Assembly: GCA_030426665.1 (NCBI GenBank)
Contig: JAUHYD010000004.1
Span: 169,598-233,597, forward strand
Direction of reading: 5' to 3'
DNA from: Bacteroidia bacterium
Lineage (GTDB): Bacteria > Bacteroidota > Bacteroidia > Chitinophagales > Chitinophagaceae
Length of the DNA: 64,000 nt
The position numbers were made by a program, and so were the translations under genes. Each line of letters opens with the position of its first letter. Position 1 is the first letter of the stretch. Under the pieces are notes generated by a model that was not told where the DNA came from, did not search any database, and worked only from the letters and a program-made list of their open reading frames with translations. Shown here in pieces: positions 44,851 to 53,918 of the stretch.

Positions 44851-45897
44851 CTACTTCGCAGCTTCTGCCTCTTTTCTGCGCGCTTCAGTTATCGCCTGCT
44901 CCCATTTCCATGCTGTATCCATCATAGCGTCGAGGTCATACTTGGTTTCCCATCCCAGGTTAGTACGCGCGAGGTTGTTGTTGGCATATACTTCGATAAT
45001 ATCTCCGGGGCGTCTTCCACCAATTGTGAAATTTAGTTTTTCTCCCGATACTTTTTCGAATGCATTAATCAACTCCAGCACAGTAACGCCATTTCCGGAA
45101 CCGAGGTTAAAAACTTCACAGTTTTGTTTGTTTCGGTCTGCAATAATGTACTGGAGAGCTTTTGTGTGTGCGTTTGCGATGTCCATAACGTGGATATAGT
45201 CCCGAACACATGAGCCGTCGCGTGTGTCATAGTCATCGCCAAATACGGTCATTTCTTTGCGCTTACCGATAGCTGTTTGGGTGATGACAGGAACTACGCT
45301 TTCTGATAAGTCCTGAAACTCGCCTATAAGCCCTGAAGGGTGTGCTCCTACCGGGTTGAAGTAACGAAGGAGTATAGTATTAAAGTCTTTGTGGAAGTTG
45401 GTAAAGTCGCGACAGATATCTTCTCCCATTTGTTTGGTTCTAGCATAGGGCGATTCCGGCTCAGCTAATGGTGCTTCTTCTGATACAGGCAGTTCTTTTG
45501 CATTGCCATAAACAGAACAGGATGATGAAAAGACAACGTTGTCAACATCAAAATCTTCGGCACACTGAAGGATGTTCAACAATGAGTTGATGTTATTTCT
45601 GAAATACAGTAGCGGCTCTGTAACAGACTCCGGGACAGATTTAAAAGCAGCAAAATGAATGACACCTTCCAAATCGGGGTTTTCTATGAATATGGCTTCC
45701 GTATCGTCCAGGTTGCAAAGGTTTACTTTGTAGTTCTTAATCTTCTTACCCGTAATCTTTTCGATCCCTTCAAGCATTTTCAAAGAACCCTTAGATAAAT
45801 CATCAGCACAAATGACGTCAAAGCCATTCTGAACCAAATCCACAATGGTGTGCCCCCCTATATATCCGCATCCGCCTGTAACCAATATCTTACTCAT
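44851..45897 (-). CDS. galE: UDP-glucose 4-epimerase
   Basis: 348 residues. NAD-binding GGCGYIGGHT, HFAAFKSVPES, the catalytic SSSCSVYG and YARTK (YxxxK), and RYFNPVGAHPSG with HPSGLIGE define GalE. It interconverts UDP-glucose and UDP-galactose (or the GlcNAc forms) for surface polysaccharide synthesis. Length is slightly above the usual 338. TATATTTG on the minus strand at 45956-45963 is a good -7 candidate giving a leader of about 55 nt; the -33 element is not clear. Confidence 0.94.
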   Translation of the reverse strand: MSKILVTGGCGYIGGHTIVDLVQNGFDVICADDLSKGSLKMLEGIEKITGKKIKNYKVNLCNLDDTEAIFIENPDLEGVIHFAAFKSVPESVTEPLLYFRNNINSLLNILQCAEDFDVDNVVFSSSCSVYGNAKELPVSEEAPLAEPESPYARTKQMGEDICRDFTNFHKDFNTILLRYFNPVGAHPSGLIGEFQDLSESVVPVITQTAIGKRKEMTVFGDDYDTRDGSCVRDYIHVMDIANAHTKALQYIIADRNKQNCEVFNLGSGNGVTVLELINAFEKVSGEKLNFTIGGRRPGDIIEVYANNNLARTNLGWETKYDLDAMMDTAWKWEQAITEARRKEAEAAK

Positions 45898-46040
45898 AGA
45901 AACATAATTTTAATAAGAATGTAAAAGCCTTCAATATACTAAGCATATTGTATTGCAAATATATGGGACAGGGACCACTGAAAGGATATTTTTTAGGTTA
46001 ATCATTAAATAGTATATTGCTGTACAAACAAATTATTCAG

Positions 46041-46074
46041 TTTGGTCTATTTGGGAAGGTATTCCCTACATTTG
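46041..46074 (+). promoter_or_regulatory. Promoter of the small lmo0937-like membrane gene
   Basis: TTTG at 46041-46044, 22-nt spacer, TACATTTG at 46067-46074, both matching the Bacteroidota consensus. The predicted start site falls just before ATG 46087, which fixes that as the start of the gene. Confidence 0.6.
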
Positions 46075-46086
46075 CTGGTCAGTGTT

Positions 46087-46248
46087 ATGATTCTGAGAAG
46101 TCTTTTATATATCATTTCTTTCTTTTTGTTGGCCGGATGGGCTATAGGGTACTTTATCTGGAAGCCGGGACCGCTCATACATATCATGGCATTACTTGCT
46201 GTTATTACTTTGCTACTCGGCATCACCCGCAAAGAGGGTATCCGGTAG
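46087..46248 (+). CDS. Small two-helix membrane protein, lmo0937 family
   Basis: 53 residues from ATG at 46087, placed there because the promoter overlaps the longer frame. Two hydrophobic helices (LLYIISFFLLAGWAIGYFIW; HIMALLAVITLLLGITRK) separated by KPGPL, which is the layout of lmo0937/DUF5670 proteins. These are induced by envelope or osmotic stress in some bacteria, but their function is unknown. The gene is monocistronic. Confidence 0.75.
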   Translation: MILRSLLYIISFFLLAGWAIGYFIWKPGPLIHIMALLAVITLLLGITRKEGIR

Positions 46249-46358
46249 ATAATATTGTCTGGTGTAAGAAATATATATTGCAATTACAGGCATATGCACC
46301 CATCTGAGGTTTTTTTCCACAAAAAACTGTTGGCGTTTAATTTTGGTTTTATTTAAAA

Positions 46359-46366
46359 TATCTTTG
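46359..46366 (+). promoter_or_regulatory. Candidate -7 element of the dnaN promoter
   Basis: TATCTTTG 20 nt before the dnaN ATG matches TAnnTTTG exactly. No TTG lies at the proper distance upstream (candidates give 13 or 26 nt spacing), so only the -7 element is claimed. Confidence 0.4.
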
Positions 46367-46385
46367 TTCGAAACATACTATACTA

Positions 46386-47507
46386 ATGCGCTTCATTGTA
46401 ACATCATCATCGTTGCTGAAAAATCTGCAACAAATAGGGGGCATAATAAGTGCCAACAACGTACTCTCTGTATTGGAGGATTTTCTTTTTGACCTGAATG
46501 GCAACACGCTAACGCTTACCGCTACGGATCTGGAGACGATGATGCGGGTACAAATGGAAGTAAATGAAGCGGAAGGTGCGGGAAAAATCTGTATCCCTTC
46601 AAAAATATTACTTGAATACCTGAAGAATCTGCCGGAGCAGCCCGTTACGTTCAACGTCAACGAATCTGACTTGTCAATAGATATGTCCAGCAACTCAGGT
46701 AAGTATCATATAGTTGGCGAGAAGGCCGACGACTTTCCTAAAGAACCGGCACCAGAGGGTACTACGACTTTCAAAATGTCTTCAAACACACTCATAGAGT
46801 GTATCAACAAAACGCTGTTTGCAGTGAGCACCGATACGTTGCGCCCGGCTATGACAGGTGTATATGTGGAAATGAAGGGCGGCGATATAGGGTTTGTCTC
46901 TACCGATGCCCATAGATTGGTGCAGCTACGGAGAGACGACATTTCCAGCCCTGAAGAGGGTGGCTTCGTTGTTCCCAAGAAACCATTGCAGCAGTTGAGA
47001 GGTACATTGCCATCAGACGAGTCGGTTCTGGAGCTGTCGTACAATAGCAGTCACTTATTTGTTACTGGTGAGAAGGTAAGCCTCAGTTGCCGACTGATAG
47101 ATGCTCGCTTCCCTGACTTCAGGGCAGTAATTCCGGCAGACAACCCATATCGCCTGACGGTAAACCGTGCTGAATTTGCAAGCGCCCTACGCCGCGTAAA
47201 CATCTTTGCTAACAAAACTACCAATCAGGTACTGCTCGACATTAACGGCAACAGCCTTGGTATCAGCGCACAGGATATAGACTTCTCTTACGAAGGAAAA
47301 GAAACGCTTACCTGCCAGTACAGCGGAGAGGATATGAAAATAGCCTTTAATGCTAAGTTGATGGTGGAGATAGTGAACAATCTGGACGGTGAGGAAGTAG
47401 TGCTGGAGCTAAGCACACCATCACGTGCAGGTATTTTCCGCTCGGTAGATAAGACCGAAAACGAAGACCTGATGATGCTGTTGATGCCACTGATGGTAGG
47501 GGTATAG
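46386..47507 (+). CDS. dnaN: DNA polymerase III beta subunit (sliding clamp)
   Basis: 373 residues, full length. It starts MRFIVTSSSLLKNLQQIGGII and has the clamp landmarks VLEDFLFDLNGNTLTLTATD, CIPSKILLEYLKNLP, FAVSTDTLRPAMTGVYVEM, and the C-terminal LMMLLMPLMVGV peptide-binding pocket region. The ring-shaped dimer holds Pol III on DNA. dnaA and gyrB do not flank it, so this is not the classic origin cluster; in many Bacteroidota dnaN is separate from dnaA. Confidence 0.96.
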   Translation: MRFIVTSSSLLKNLQQIGGIISANNVLSVLEDFLFDLNGNTLTLTATDLETMMRVQMEVNEAEGAGKICIPSKILLEYLKNLPEQPVTFNVNESDLSIDMSSNSGKYHIVGEKADDFPKEPAPEGTTTFKMSSNTLIECINKTLFAVSTDTLRPAMTGVYVEMKGGDIGFVSTDAHRLVQLRRDDISSPEEGGFVVPKKPLQQLRGTLPSDESVLELSYNSSHLFVTGEKVSLSCRLIDARFPDFRAVIPADNPYRLTVNRAEFASALRRVNIFANKTTNQVLLDINGNSLGISAQDIDFSYEGKETLTCQYSGEDMKIAFNAKLMVEIVNNLDGEEVVLELSTPSRAGIFRSVDKTENEDLMMLLMPLMVGV

Positions 47508-47522
47508 TTAATGGCTGGGAAT

Positions 47523-47605
47523 TAGTTAATTGGTTGATTTGGAATTGGGGATAGGCTGGCTTGTAGTTAATTTGGGATTGGTTGATTCGGAATTGGGGAT
47601 GGGTG
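47523..47605. repeat. Imperfect tandem repeat between dnaN and the helicase gene
   Basis: TGGTTGATTTGGAATTGGGG at 47531 returns at 47579 as TGGTTGATTCGGAATTGGGG, offset 48 bases, with AGTTAATT words before each. The block is G/T-rich on the plus strand and noncoding, lying between two convergent genes. Confidence 0.65.
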
Positions 47606-47607
47606 AT

Positions 47608-49419
47608 TTACAGTAACCCTTTCAATTCTGTAACCTTAGCCTCTATTTCTATTTTTATGTTTTTCCAGATTTTGGAGATTTTTATTACTCTTTGATACGT
47701 ATCAAGGACGTTGAGGTGATTGTCTATGAAAGGCAGACATGGGTTTAGTACCTTTTCTGTAAAGTAGGTAACAGCGGCTTCAGTGCGTGTTTTGAGTAGT
47801 TCCTCGTCGCCGGACATAACAATGTCGTGAAGCTGTCTGCCGAAACTGTTTCCGTGTTTTTGTGCTTCCGTGAGTCGCTTTAGTAGTGTGTCCAGCAGGG
47901 CTACGCCTTCTTCTTTCGGGCCTGTTTTTCGTTTCATTAATTCGGCACGCTGCTTCCCGATAAATACAATCATATCGACAAAAGAAAAGACCCGTTGCAT
48001 TCGTTGCGACTGTGCTTTGAGCATACCTTCTTTCAGTACTGCAGATAGCTCTTCTTCTTCGGGTTCATTCTCTGAAAATGAAATTACACTTTTGTCTACC
48101 ATCACATTGTCAATGTGCATAGGGGAGCGGAGTATAATACCTGTGAGGATAGTACAACGGCTTAGTGCTACATAGACCTGCCCCGGTGCAAACGAGCGAT
48201 TGATGTCGAGTGTTGCTTTGTCGAGCGTAAGCCCCTGACTCTTGTGTATGGTCACCGCCCATGCCAGCCGTAGCGGGTATTGGGTAAAGCTGCCCATTTC
48301 TTCTTCCTCTATTTTTCCTGCCTGTTTATTAAGCGTATACCGGACACTTCGCCAGCTTTCCAATGGTACTTTTATTTCATCGCCACTACCGGGAAAAGAC
48401 ACCCATATTTCATCTTTGTTGAGGGTAGATACGATGCCGGTCTTGCCGTTGTAGTAGCGGCGCGGTGTTTGCAAGTCGTTTTTTATAAACATCACCTGTG
48501 CGCCCTCTTTTAGTTGCAGGGTCTGTTCTGCCTGCAGGTTTTTGGGGTTGATTTCCCCTTCTGTTTTTCCGTCGAAACTGTATTGGCGTTTGTCCAGCGC
48601 AGCCAATTCCCGTTGGTTGATGTCGTCTGCTATATGGTTGTGCGTACATAACATAATCCGTCCATCCTCCTTGGCTGCATCAGGTATGTAACGCTCGTTC
48701 AGCTTTACGATGTCTGCGTCAGTAACCGAGCCGTTTCTTACCCGGTTCAGAATGTCTATAAATGCCTGTTCTTTTTGCCGGTAAATCTTCTTTAGTTCTA
48801 TATAGACAGGTGGATGTTCTGTAAGTACTTGCGAGTCGAAAAAGTAAGTGCCGGTGTAATACTCGCGTAGTATTTGCCAGTCTTCTTCATTGACCACCGG
48901 TGGTAGCTGAAAGGCATCGCCGATGAATATCATCTGTACGCCGCCGAAGGGTTGCAGGTAATTGTTACGTACGTGGCGCAGCACAAGGTCTATGGAGTCC
49001 ATAAGGTCGGCACGTACCATACTGACCTCGTCGATAATCAGTATGTCGAGTTTGCGGAGCAGTTTAATTTTCTGCTCCCGCAGGCGCAGGTTGGCAAGCA
49101 GGGAGTGTTTGTCCTGTGTGCCTTCTGTCTTTCGTCCGAAGCCGCCGCCATTGCCGGGCACAAAAGGTCCGAATGGTAGTTGCAGAAAGGAGTGTATGGT
49201 TTCTCCCCCCGCATTCATAGCCGCGACACCGGTTGGTGCCACTACGGCACAGTTTTTAGCTGTTTGTGTTCTGATGTACCGTAGGAAAGTCGTTTTGCCG
49301 GTACCTGCCTTACCCGTCAGAAACAGGTTTTCTTCTGTATCTGTAACAAAGGCAACTGCCTTCTTAAAAATGGAGTTGGAGGTGTCTATTTGTGCGGTAT
49401 CGGTAGTATTGTCAGCCAT
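47608..49419 (-). CDS. Pif1-like ATP-dependent DNA helicase
   Basis: 603 residues. SF1B core: Walker A LTGKAGTGKTTFL, Ia VAPTGVAAMNAGGETIHSFLQ, Walker B ILIIDEVSMVRADL, motif III GDAFQLPPVV, then LKEGAQVMFIKND and the C-terminal motifs LRLAWAVTIHKSQGLTLD and GQVYVALSRC. This is the order of bacterial Pif1/RecD2-like helicases that resolve G-quadruplexes and help Okazaki maturation. The last 130 residues form an extra helical domain with no family I recognise. Confidence 0.9.
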   Translation of the reverse strand: MADNTTDTAQIDTSNSIFKKAVAFVTDTEENLFLTGKAGTGKTTFLRYIRTQTAKNCAVVAPTGVAAMNAGGETIHSFLQLPFGPFVPGNGGGFGRKTEGTQDKHSLLANLRLREQKIKLLRKLDILIIDEVSMVRADLMDSIDLVLRHVRNNYLQPFGGVQMIFIGDAFQLPPVVNEEDWQILREYYTGTYFFDSQVLTEHPPVYIELKKIYRQKEQAFIDILNRVRNGSVTDADIVKLNERYIPDAAKEDGRIMLCTHNHIADDINQRELAALDKRQYSFDGKTEGEINPKNLQAEQTLQLKEGAQVMFIKNDLQTPRRYYNGKTGIVSTLNKDEIWVSFPGSGDEIKVPLESWRSVRYTLNKQAGKIEEEEMGSFTQYPLRLAWAVTIHKSQGLTLDKATLDINRSFAPGQVYVALSRCTILTGIILRSPMHIDNVMVDKSVISFSENEPEEEELSAVLKEGMLKAQSQRMQRVFSFVDMIVFIGKQRAELMKRKTGPKEEGVALLDTLLKRLTEAQKHGNSFGRQLHDIVMSGDEELLKTRTEAAVTYFTEKVLNPCLPFIDNHLNVLDTYQRVIKISKIWKNIKIEIEAKVTELKGLL

Positions 49420-49546
49420 CAGAAGAAACTAAAACTCTAAAGTACAGCAAATGCGGTAATTATCTGACCCGGCAGTACATCACAGAAAAGCAGCTACTCG
49501 TCACAATAAGTTGCAAGGGCAACGATATTTGATTTGTTTTGAATAA

Positions 49547-51283
49547 ATGAATACTAGGGCAGATTATTTAAGAGTATTTTATTCGTTGTTATTGTGGACA
49601 TTATTTGTAGCCACGGCAATTTACCTTGCATTCGCATTGATTTTTTCTGTGGAGGGGCGTTTAGATCAGTACTATAATTGGGGTACGGTGACATCGGCAT
49701 TGGTTTTGGCATGCGGCACGACTGTTGCGGGGTTTGTTCATTACCATTTGATTTTCGTGCCGTTTTTCAGAAAAAGGAAATACTTCGTTTATGCCTTGTT
49801 GGTGTTGCTGCTTATTGTTCTAATGGCTGTTTTGGATGTGTTTAGGTATTCCATTCGCTACCCGGATATCATGTTGTACAGAGCGGTAGAGCATGAGCTT
49901 TCACGGATGTTCGGTTTCGGAGTGGTCGCGTACCTTCCGTTTTCAATTCTATACACTGCAATTCAAAGTATCCGTGAGGCAAGGCAAAGGAAGAAAACAT
50001 TAGTGCATGAGCAACGTACCTCTGCTCTACGTTTACTGAAAAGTAAATTAGAGCCACATTTTTTGTTCAATACACTGAACACTATCTATGCTATTGCGCA
50101 GAAAGAACGTGCAGAACAAGTAGTCAAGTCGATTGATAAGCTATCAGACAAAATACGTGGTATTCGCGAAGGTGATAAAAAGCGTACAGACGGCGATGGA
50201 ATTGAAATGCCGCCGGCAAATGTAGGTTTTCCTGTTCCGAAATATGAACCACTTCGTCATTTTCTCTTTTGGTGGATATCCCTTTGGGGTTTGTTTTTGT
50301 TGACTGGGTTAGTGAATTGGGCTACGGAACAGGAAGCCTCTATATTTTCAGAACCGGTCAGCTTTCTCATTCTTACCCCTTCCATAATGGCTGCCACGGC
50401 TGTCACCATTGTCGGTCATTACTACTTATTGTTTCGACGTTACGTTATTACTGATAGGTTGCTGGCTTATTTTCTGTATTCTTTATTGTTTTGGGTCGTC
50501 GCAATTGGGTTTGATGCTGTGGTATGTTATGTTGTAATGTCTATGGATGTCATTGTGGACTATGAGCCGACGTGGAGGCGTGTATTTATTAATTCTACAC
50601 AACGAGTTTTAACAGCAGATGTGATACTGGCTATTCTTTATGCATTGGTTCGGCAGAATAAAGGGCTGAAAAGACAAAGACAGGCATTGGAACAGAAAAA
50701 CAAGGAAAATGAGATATTGCTATTACAGAGCAATGTAGATTCAGAATACCTTTTCGACGCATTAAATGAATTGCAGTCGGTTGCAATAGACGCAGATGCA
50801 CCACAGACACAAGCAGCGGTACGGCAACTAACCGCGCTCTTCCGGTATAGTAGTGAGCAGGCAGATAAAGAAACGGTGCCCGTGCAGGATGAGATGGCTT
50901 TTATAGAGCAATACCTCGATTTGCAAAAGATGCGGATTCAGCAAAGCGAAGGGGTTAAAATCGAGTCGTCAATCACCTGGGATGAACTACCCTCGGAGAT
51001 TGCACCAATGCTGTTGCTGCCATTTGTTGAGAATGCGTTTAAGTTTGGCATTAGCTATGAAAAGCCCTCGACAATAAGTATAGACATTCGTTTTGAGAAT
51101 AAGCGCATGGAATGTCATATCGCCAATACCGACCACTCACAGCTAAAGCAGTTCCAATCGTCAGGAATGGGTATCGCCAATACAGTAAAGAGACTGGAGC
51201 TGCAGTATGAGGGCAGGTATGAGTTGGAGCATGGTACAAAAGGCGAGTTATATGAGGTAAGGCTTGTAGTGAAGCTGGATTGA
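49547..51283 (+). CDS. LytS-like sensor kinase with duplicated, split kinase halves, copy A
   Basis: 578 residues that read as two fused LytS-type units. Unit 1: four membrane helices (about 10-140), then a dimerisation helix with EPHFLFNTLN and phospho-acceptor His171, ending soon after without an ATPase domain. Unit 2: four more helices (about 225-365), then SEYLFDALNEL, where His is replaced by Glu400 and Asn by Asp, followed by a full HATPase with LPFVENAFKFGI (Asn496) and SGMGIANTVKRL (Gly540). ATP binding and phospho-acceptor are thus on different halves. It heads an operon with a paralog and a LytTR regulator. Confidence 0.85.
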   Translation: MNTRADYLRVFYSLLLWTLFVATAIYLAFALIFSVEGRLDQYYNWGTVTSALVLACGTTVAGFVHYHLIFVPFFRKRKYFVYALLVLLLIVLMAVLDVFRYSIRYPDIMLYRAVEHELSRMFGFGVVAYLPFSILYTAIQSIREARQRKKTLVHEQRTSALRLLKSKLEPHFLFNTLNTIYAIAQKERAEQVVKSIDKLSDKIRGIREGDKKRTDGDGIEMPPANVGFPVPKYEPLRHFLFWWISLWGLFLLTGLVNWATEQEASIFSEPVSFLILTPSIMAATAVTIVGHYYLLFRRYVITDRLLAYFLYSLLFWVVAIGFDAVVCYVVMSMDVIVDYEPTWRRVFINSTQRVLTADVILAILYALVRQNKGLKRQRQALEQKNKENEILLLQSNVDSEYLFDALNELQSVAIDADAPQTQAAVRQLTALFRYSSEQADKETVPVQDEMAFIEQYLDLQKMRIQQSEGVKIESSITWDELPSEIAPMLLLPFVENAFKFGISYEKPSTISIDIRFENKRMECHIANTDHSQLKQFQSSGMGIANTVKRLELQYEGRYELEHGTKGELYEVRLVVKLD

Positions 51284-51328
51284 CGGTTCGTAAGGTGGCG
51301 TTTTAAAAGTACTAAGTAAAGAAAGCAA

Positions 51329-53047
51329 ATGAATATACAAACAATAAAAGTGGTTGGTAGAATACGCTCGTTACTGTTCTGGACGCTCCTTATTGTTGCT
51401 ATAGAGTTCGTTTTCTATGCATCGGAGTATCGCGGACATCTGGCGATTTTTCATCGCTGGAGTTCTGTGGTAGCGATGTTTTTACGTGCATTTGTTGCAT
51501 CTCTTTCTGGTGTACTTCACTACCATTTTATTTTTGTTCGTTTTTTCAGAAGGAAAAAGTATGTACAGTATGCCATGCTTGTTCTACTGCTCATTTTTCT
51601 TATAGGCATTATAAATTGGTTGATAGGGTTTATCAACTATCCGGAAGACACACTCCAGGCTTCGGTTAAACTTCAGTTGTCGATGATGTCTGTTAGAGTT
51701 GTAGCGTATTACTTCCCTTTTGCTTTACTCTATGGTATTGTCCAAGGTATTCGAACAACAAAAGAGAGAAAGAAAACTTTAGTGCATGAGCAACGCACCG
51801 CTTCTCTACGTTTATTGAAAAGTAAGCTGGAGCCTCACTTTCTTTTTAATACGCTGAATGCAATTTATGCAATCGCACAAAAGGAGCGTGCCGATGGCAT
51901 TATAGCCTCGATTGATAGCTTGTCGGATAGGATAAGGAGTATGCTCGAGGGCGATAGAGTTCGTCCAGAGGGCAATGATAATGTAGTGCCGATCACAAAT
52001 ACTGAATTGCTTGTACCACGGTATGAAGCGATACGTCATTTCTTTTTCTGGTGGGTTTCGTTGACAGGGTTTGTGAGTTGGGGTACAGCACAGGAGGCAT
52101 CTATACTTTCAGAACCGGGCAGATATTTCATTTTTATTCCTTCTATTATGGCTGTCCTGTCAGTTACTATTGTCAGTCACTATTATTTGCTATTTCGACC
52201 TTACATAGCTACTGGTAGGTATTTGATGTACGCACTTTTTTCTATCTTGTTTTGGGCTGTCGCAATTGGTTTAGATGCTGCATTAGGTTATGTTGTGTCG
52301 TCAATGGGTGTTCTTAATGGCACCACCGGTATATGGCCACTCAATCTTTTTAAGTCCACACAACGTGTCGCAGCCGTTGGAGCAATACTGGCTATATTTT
52401 ATGCCGTTGTGCAGCACTACAGAGTCCTGAAAAAGGAAAGGCGAGTATTGGAGCAAGCCAACAAGGAAAAGGATTTGCAATTATTGCGGAGCAATGTAGA
52501 TACGGAATATCTTTTTGACGCATTGAATGAATTGCAATCGGTTGCAAAGCAGGCAGATGCACCGGCCACACAAGCAGCAGTACAGCAGCTTACAGACCTG
52601 TTCCGGTACAGCAGTGAGCAGGCAAACAAAGAAACGGTACCCGTGCAGGATGAGATGGCATTTATAAGACAGTACCTCGACTTACAAAAGATGCGGATTC
52701 AGCAAAGTGATGGTGTCAAAATCGAGTCGTCAATTACCTGGGATGAACAACCCTCGGAGATTGCACCAATGCTGTTGCTGCCATTTGTTGAGAATGCGTT
52801 TAAGTTTGGCATTAGCTATGAGCAGCCGTCGGAAATAAGTATCGATATTCGTTTTGAGAATAAGCGCATGGAGTGTCATGTTGTCAATACCGATCACTCA
52901 CAGCTAAAGCAGTTCCAATCGTCAGGAATGGGTATCGCCAATACAGTAAAACGACTGGAGCTGCAGTATGAGGGTAGATATGAGTTGGAGTATGGTGCCG
53001 AAAATGGAATTTACACCGTACATTTAAGAGTCGACCTCAGCAGATGA
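51329..53047 (+). CDS. LytS-like sensor kinase with duplicated, split kinase halves, copy B
   Basis: 572 residues, same design as copy A: four helices, EPHFLFNTLN with His170, four more helices, then TEYLFDALNEL with Glu393 in place of His, and an intact HATPase (Asn489 in LPFVENAFKFGI; SGMGIANTVKRL). The last about 100 codons are almost identical in DNA to copy A, while the membrane parts have diverged strongly, which fits gene conversion of the catalytic end or a recent fusion swap. Its TGA overlaps the ATG of the response regulator (ATGA), so those two are translationally coupled. Confidence 0.85.
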   Translation: MNIQTIKVVGRIRSLLFWTLLIVAIEFVFYASEYRGHLAIFHRWSSVVAMFLRAFVASLSGVLHYHFIFVRFFRRKKYVQYAMLVLLLIFLIGIINWLIGFINYPEDTLQASVKLQLSMMSVRVVAYYFPFALLYGIVQGIRTTKERKKTLVHEQRTASLRLLKSKLEPHFLFNTLNAIYAIAQKERADGIIASIDSLSDRIRSMLEGDRVRPEGNDNVVPITNTELLVPRYEAIRHFFFWWVSLTGFVSWGTAQEASILSEPGRYFIFIPSIMAVLSVTIVSHYYLLFRPYIATGRYLMYALFSILFWAVAIGLDAALGYVVSSMGVLNGTTGIWPLNLFKSTQRVAAVGAILAIFYAVVQHYRVLKKERRVLEQANKEKDLQLLRSNVDTEYLFDALNELQSVAKQADAPATQAAVQQLTDLFRYSSEQANKETVPVQDEMAFIRQYLDLQKMRIQQSDGVKIESSITWDEQPSEIAPMLLLPFVENAFKFGISYEQPSEISIDIRFENKRMECHVVNTDHSQLKQFQSSGMGIANTVKRLELQYEGRYELEYGAENGIYTVHLRVDLSR

Positions 53048-53727
53048 TAAGAGCCATAGCCATAGATGATGAGCCGCTTGCGCTTGATGTATTGCAAGAG
53101 CATGCGAGTAAATTAGGTATCGTAACACTGGAAAGGGTGTTTACCAATGCTGCGGAGGGCTTGAAATATGTAGCATTTCAAAAGCCGGATGCGCTATTTC
53201 TGGACATAAGAATGCCTGACAGAAATGGTATTGATATAGCGGGGAGTTTGAACGCTCAATTGCCAATCGTGTTTACTACTGCTTACCCGGACTATGCTAT
53301 AACGGGTTTTGAACTGAACGTGACAGACTACCTGCTAAAGCCGATACCGTTCGCCAGATTTGTACAAGCCTGCAACAAGATAAAGGCTCGATTGGAACAA
53401 ACGGAAGAAGTGGCGGAGTTATTCGTAAAGGAAAGCGGCGTATGGGTGAAGATATTGCTGTCGGATTTATTGTTTGTAGAGGCAAAAGGCAATTACTTGC
53501 ACTTTGAGACACGATCTGGTACGCACCTCATCCGCCAGACACTACAGGAGTGTTGTGAGGGGCTACCTTCTTACTTCTCCCGCACGCACAAAAGCTACCT
53601 TGTCAATACCCGGGCAATAGAGCGTATAGATACCGCTCAGGTGGTTGTTGGTGGCCGAGCCATACCGGTAAGCAGCAGTTACAAAAGCGAGTTGTTTGCT
53701 GCACTTGGACTAAAACCGGCAGTTTAG
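53044..53727 (+). CDS. LytTR-family response regulator
   Basis: 227 residues. Receiver domain with acidic pair IDDEPLA, phospho-acceptor in DALFLDIRMPDRNG, and TDYLLKPIPFARF. The LytTR DNA-binding domain follows (about 130-225): ILLSDLLFVEAKGNYLHFETRSG and FSRTHKSYLVNTRAI. It is the third gene of the kinase operon, overlapping copy B by 4 nt, so both kinases probably feed it. LytTR targets are usually direct repeats; none was located near the operon start. Confidence 0.94.
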   Translation: MIRAIAIDDEPLALDVLQEHASKLGIVTLERVFTNAAEGLKYVAFQKPDALFLDIRMPDRNGIDIAGSLNAQLPIVFTTAYPDYAITGFELNVTDYLLKPIPFARFVQACNKIKARLEQTEEVAELFVKESGVWVKILLSDLLFVEAKGNYLHFETRSGTHLIRQTLQECCEGLPSYFSRTHKSYLVNTRAIERIDTAQVVVGGRAIPVSSSYKSELFAALGLKPAV

Positions 53728-53766
53728 GGTGGGCGATAGCAGAAAGTTAGCTAATTTTCACATTTA

Positions 53767-53800
53767 GGCCTCTCCCCGACCCTCTCCCAAAGAGAGGGAG
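53767..53800. repeat. Short C/T-rich inverted repeat after the regulator gene
   Basis: CCTCTCCCCGACCCTCTCCCAAAGAGAGGGAG: a 7-base stem (CCCTCTC, 53780-53786, with GAGAGGG, 53792-53798). Sequences of this kind are dispersed in many bacterial genomes and can act as weak terminators. No T-run follows. Confidence 0.5.
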
Positions 53801-53918
53801 CGCCAACGTCTGCGCTGTCGCGCAATTGTTATGGCAACAAACGATATGCGAAGATTGGAAATGTACCTGAATAGTGAATAACAGAAGTTTAGCTAATTTT
53901 GCAGCACAAATCATAGGC

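Noticed and set aside
46042-46086. Upstream extension of the lmo0937-like gene
   Set aside because: It overlaps the TACATTTG promoter element, so it cannot be translated from that promoter's transcript.
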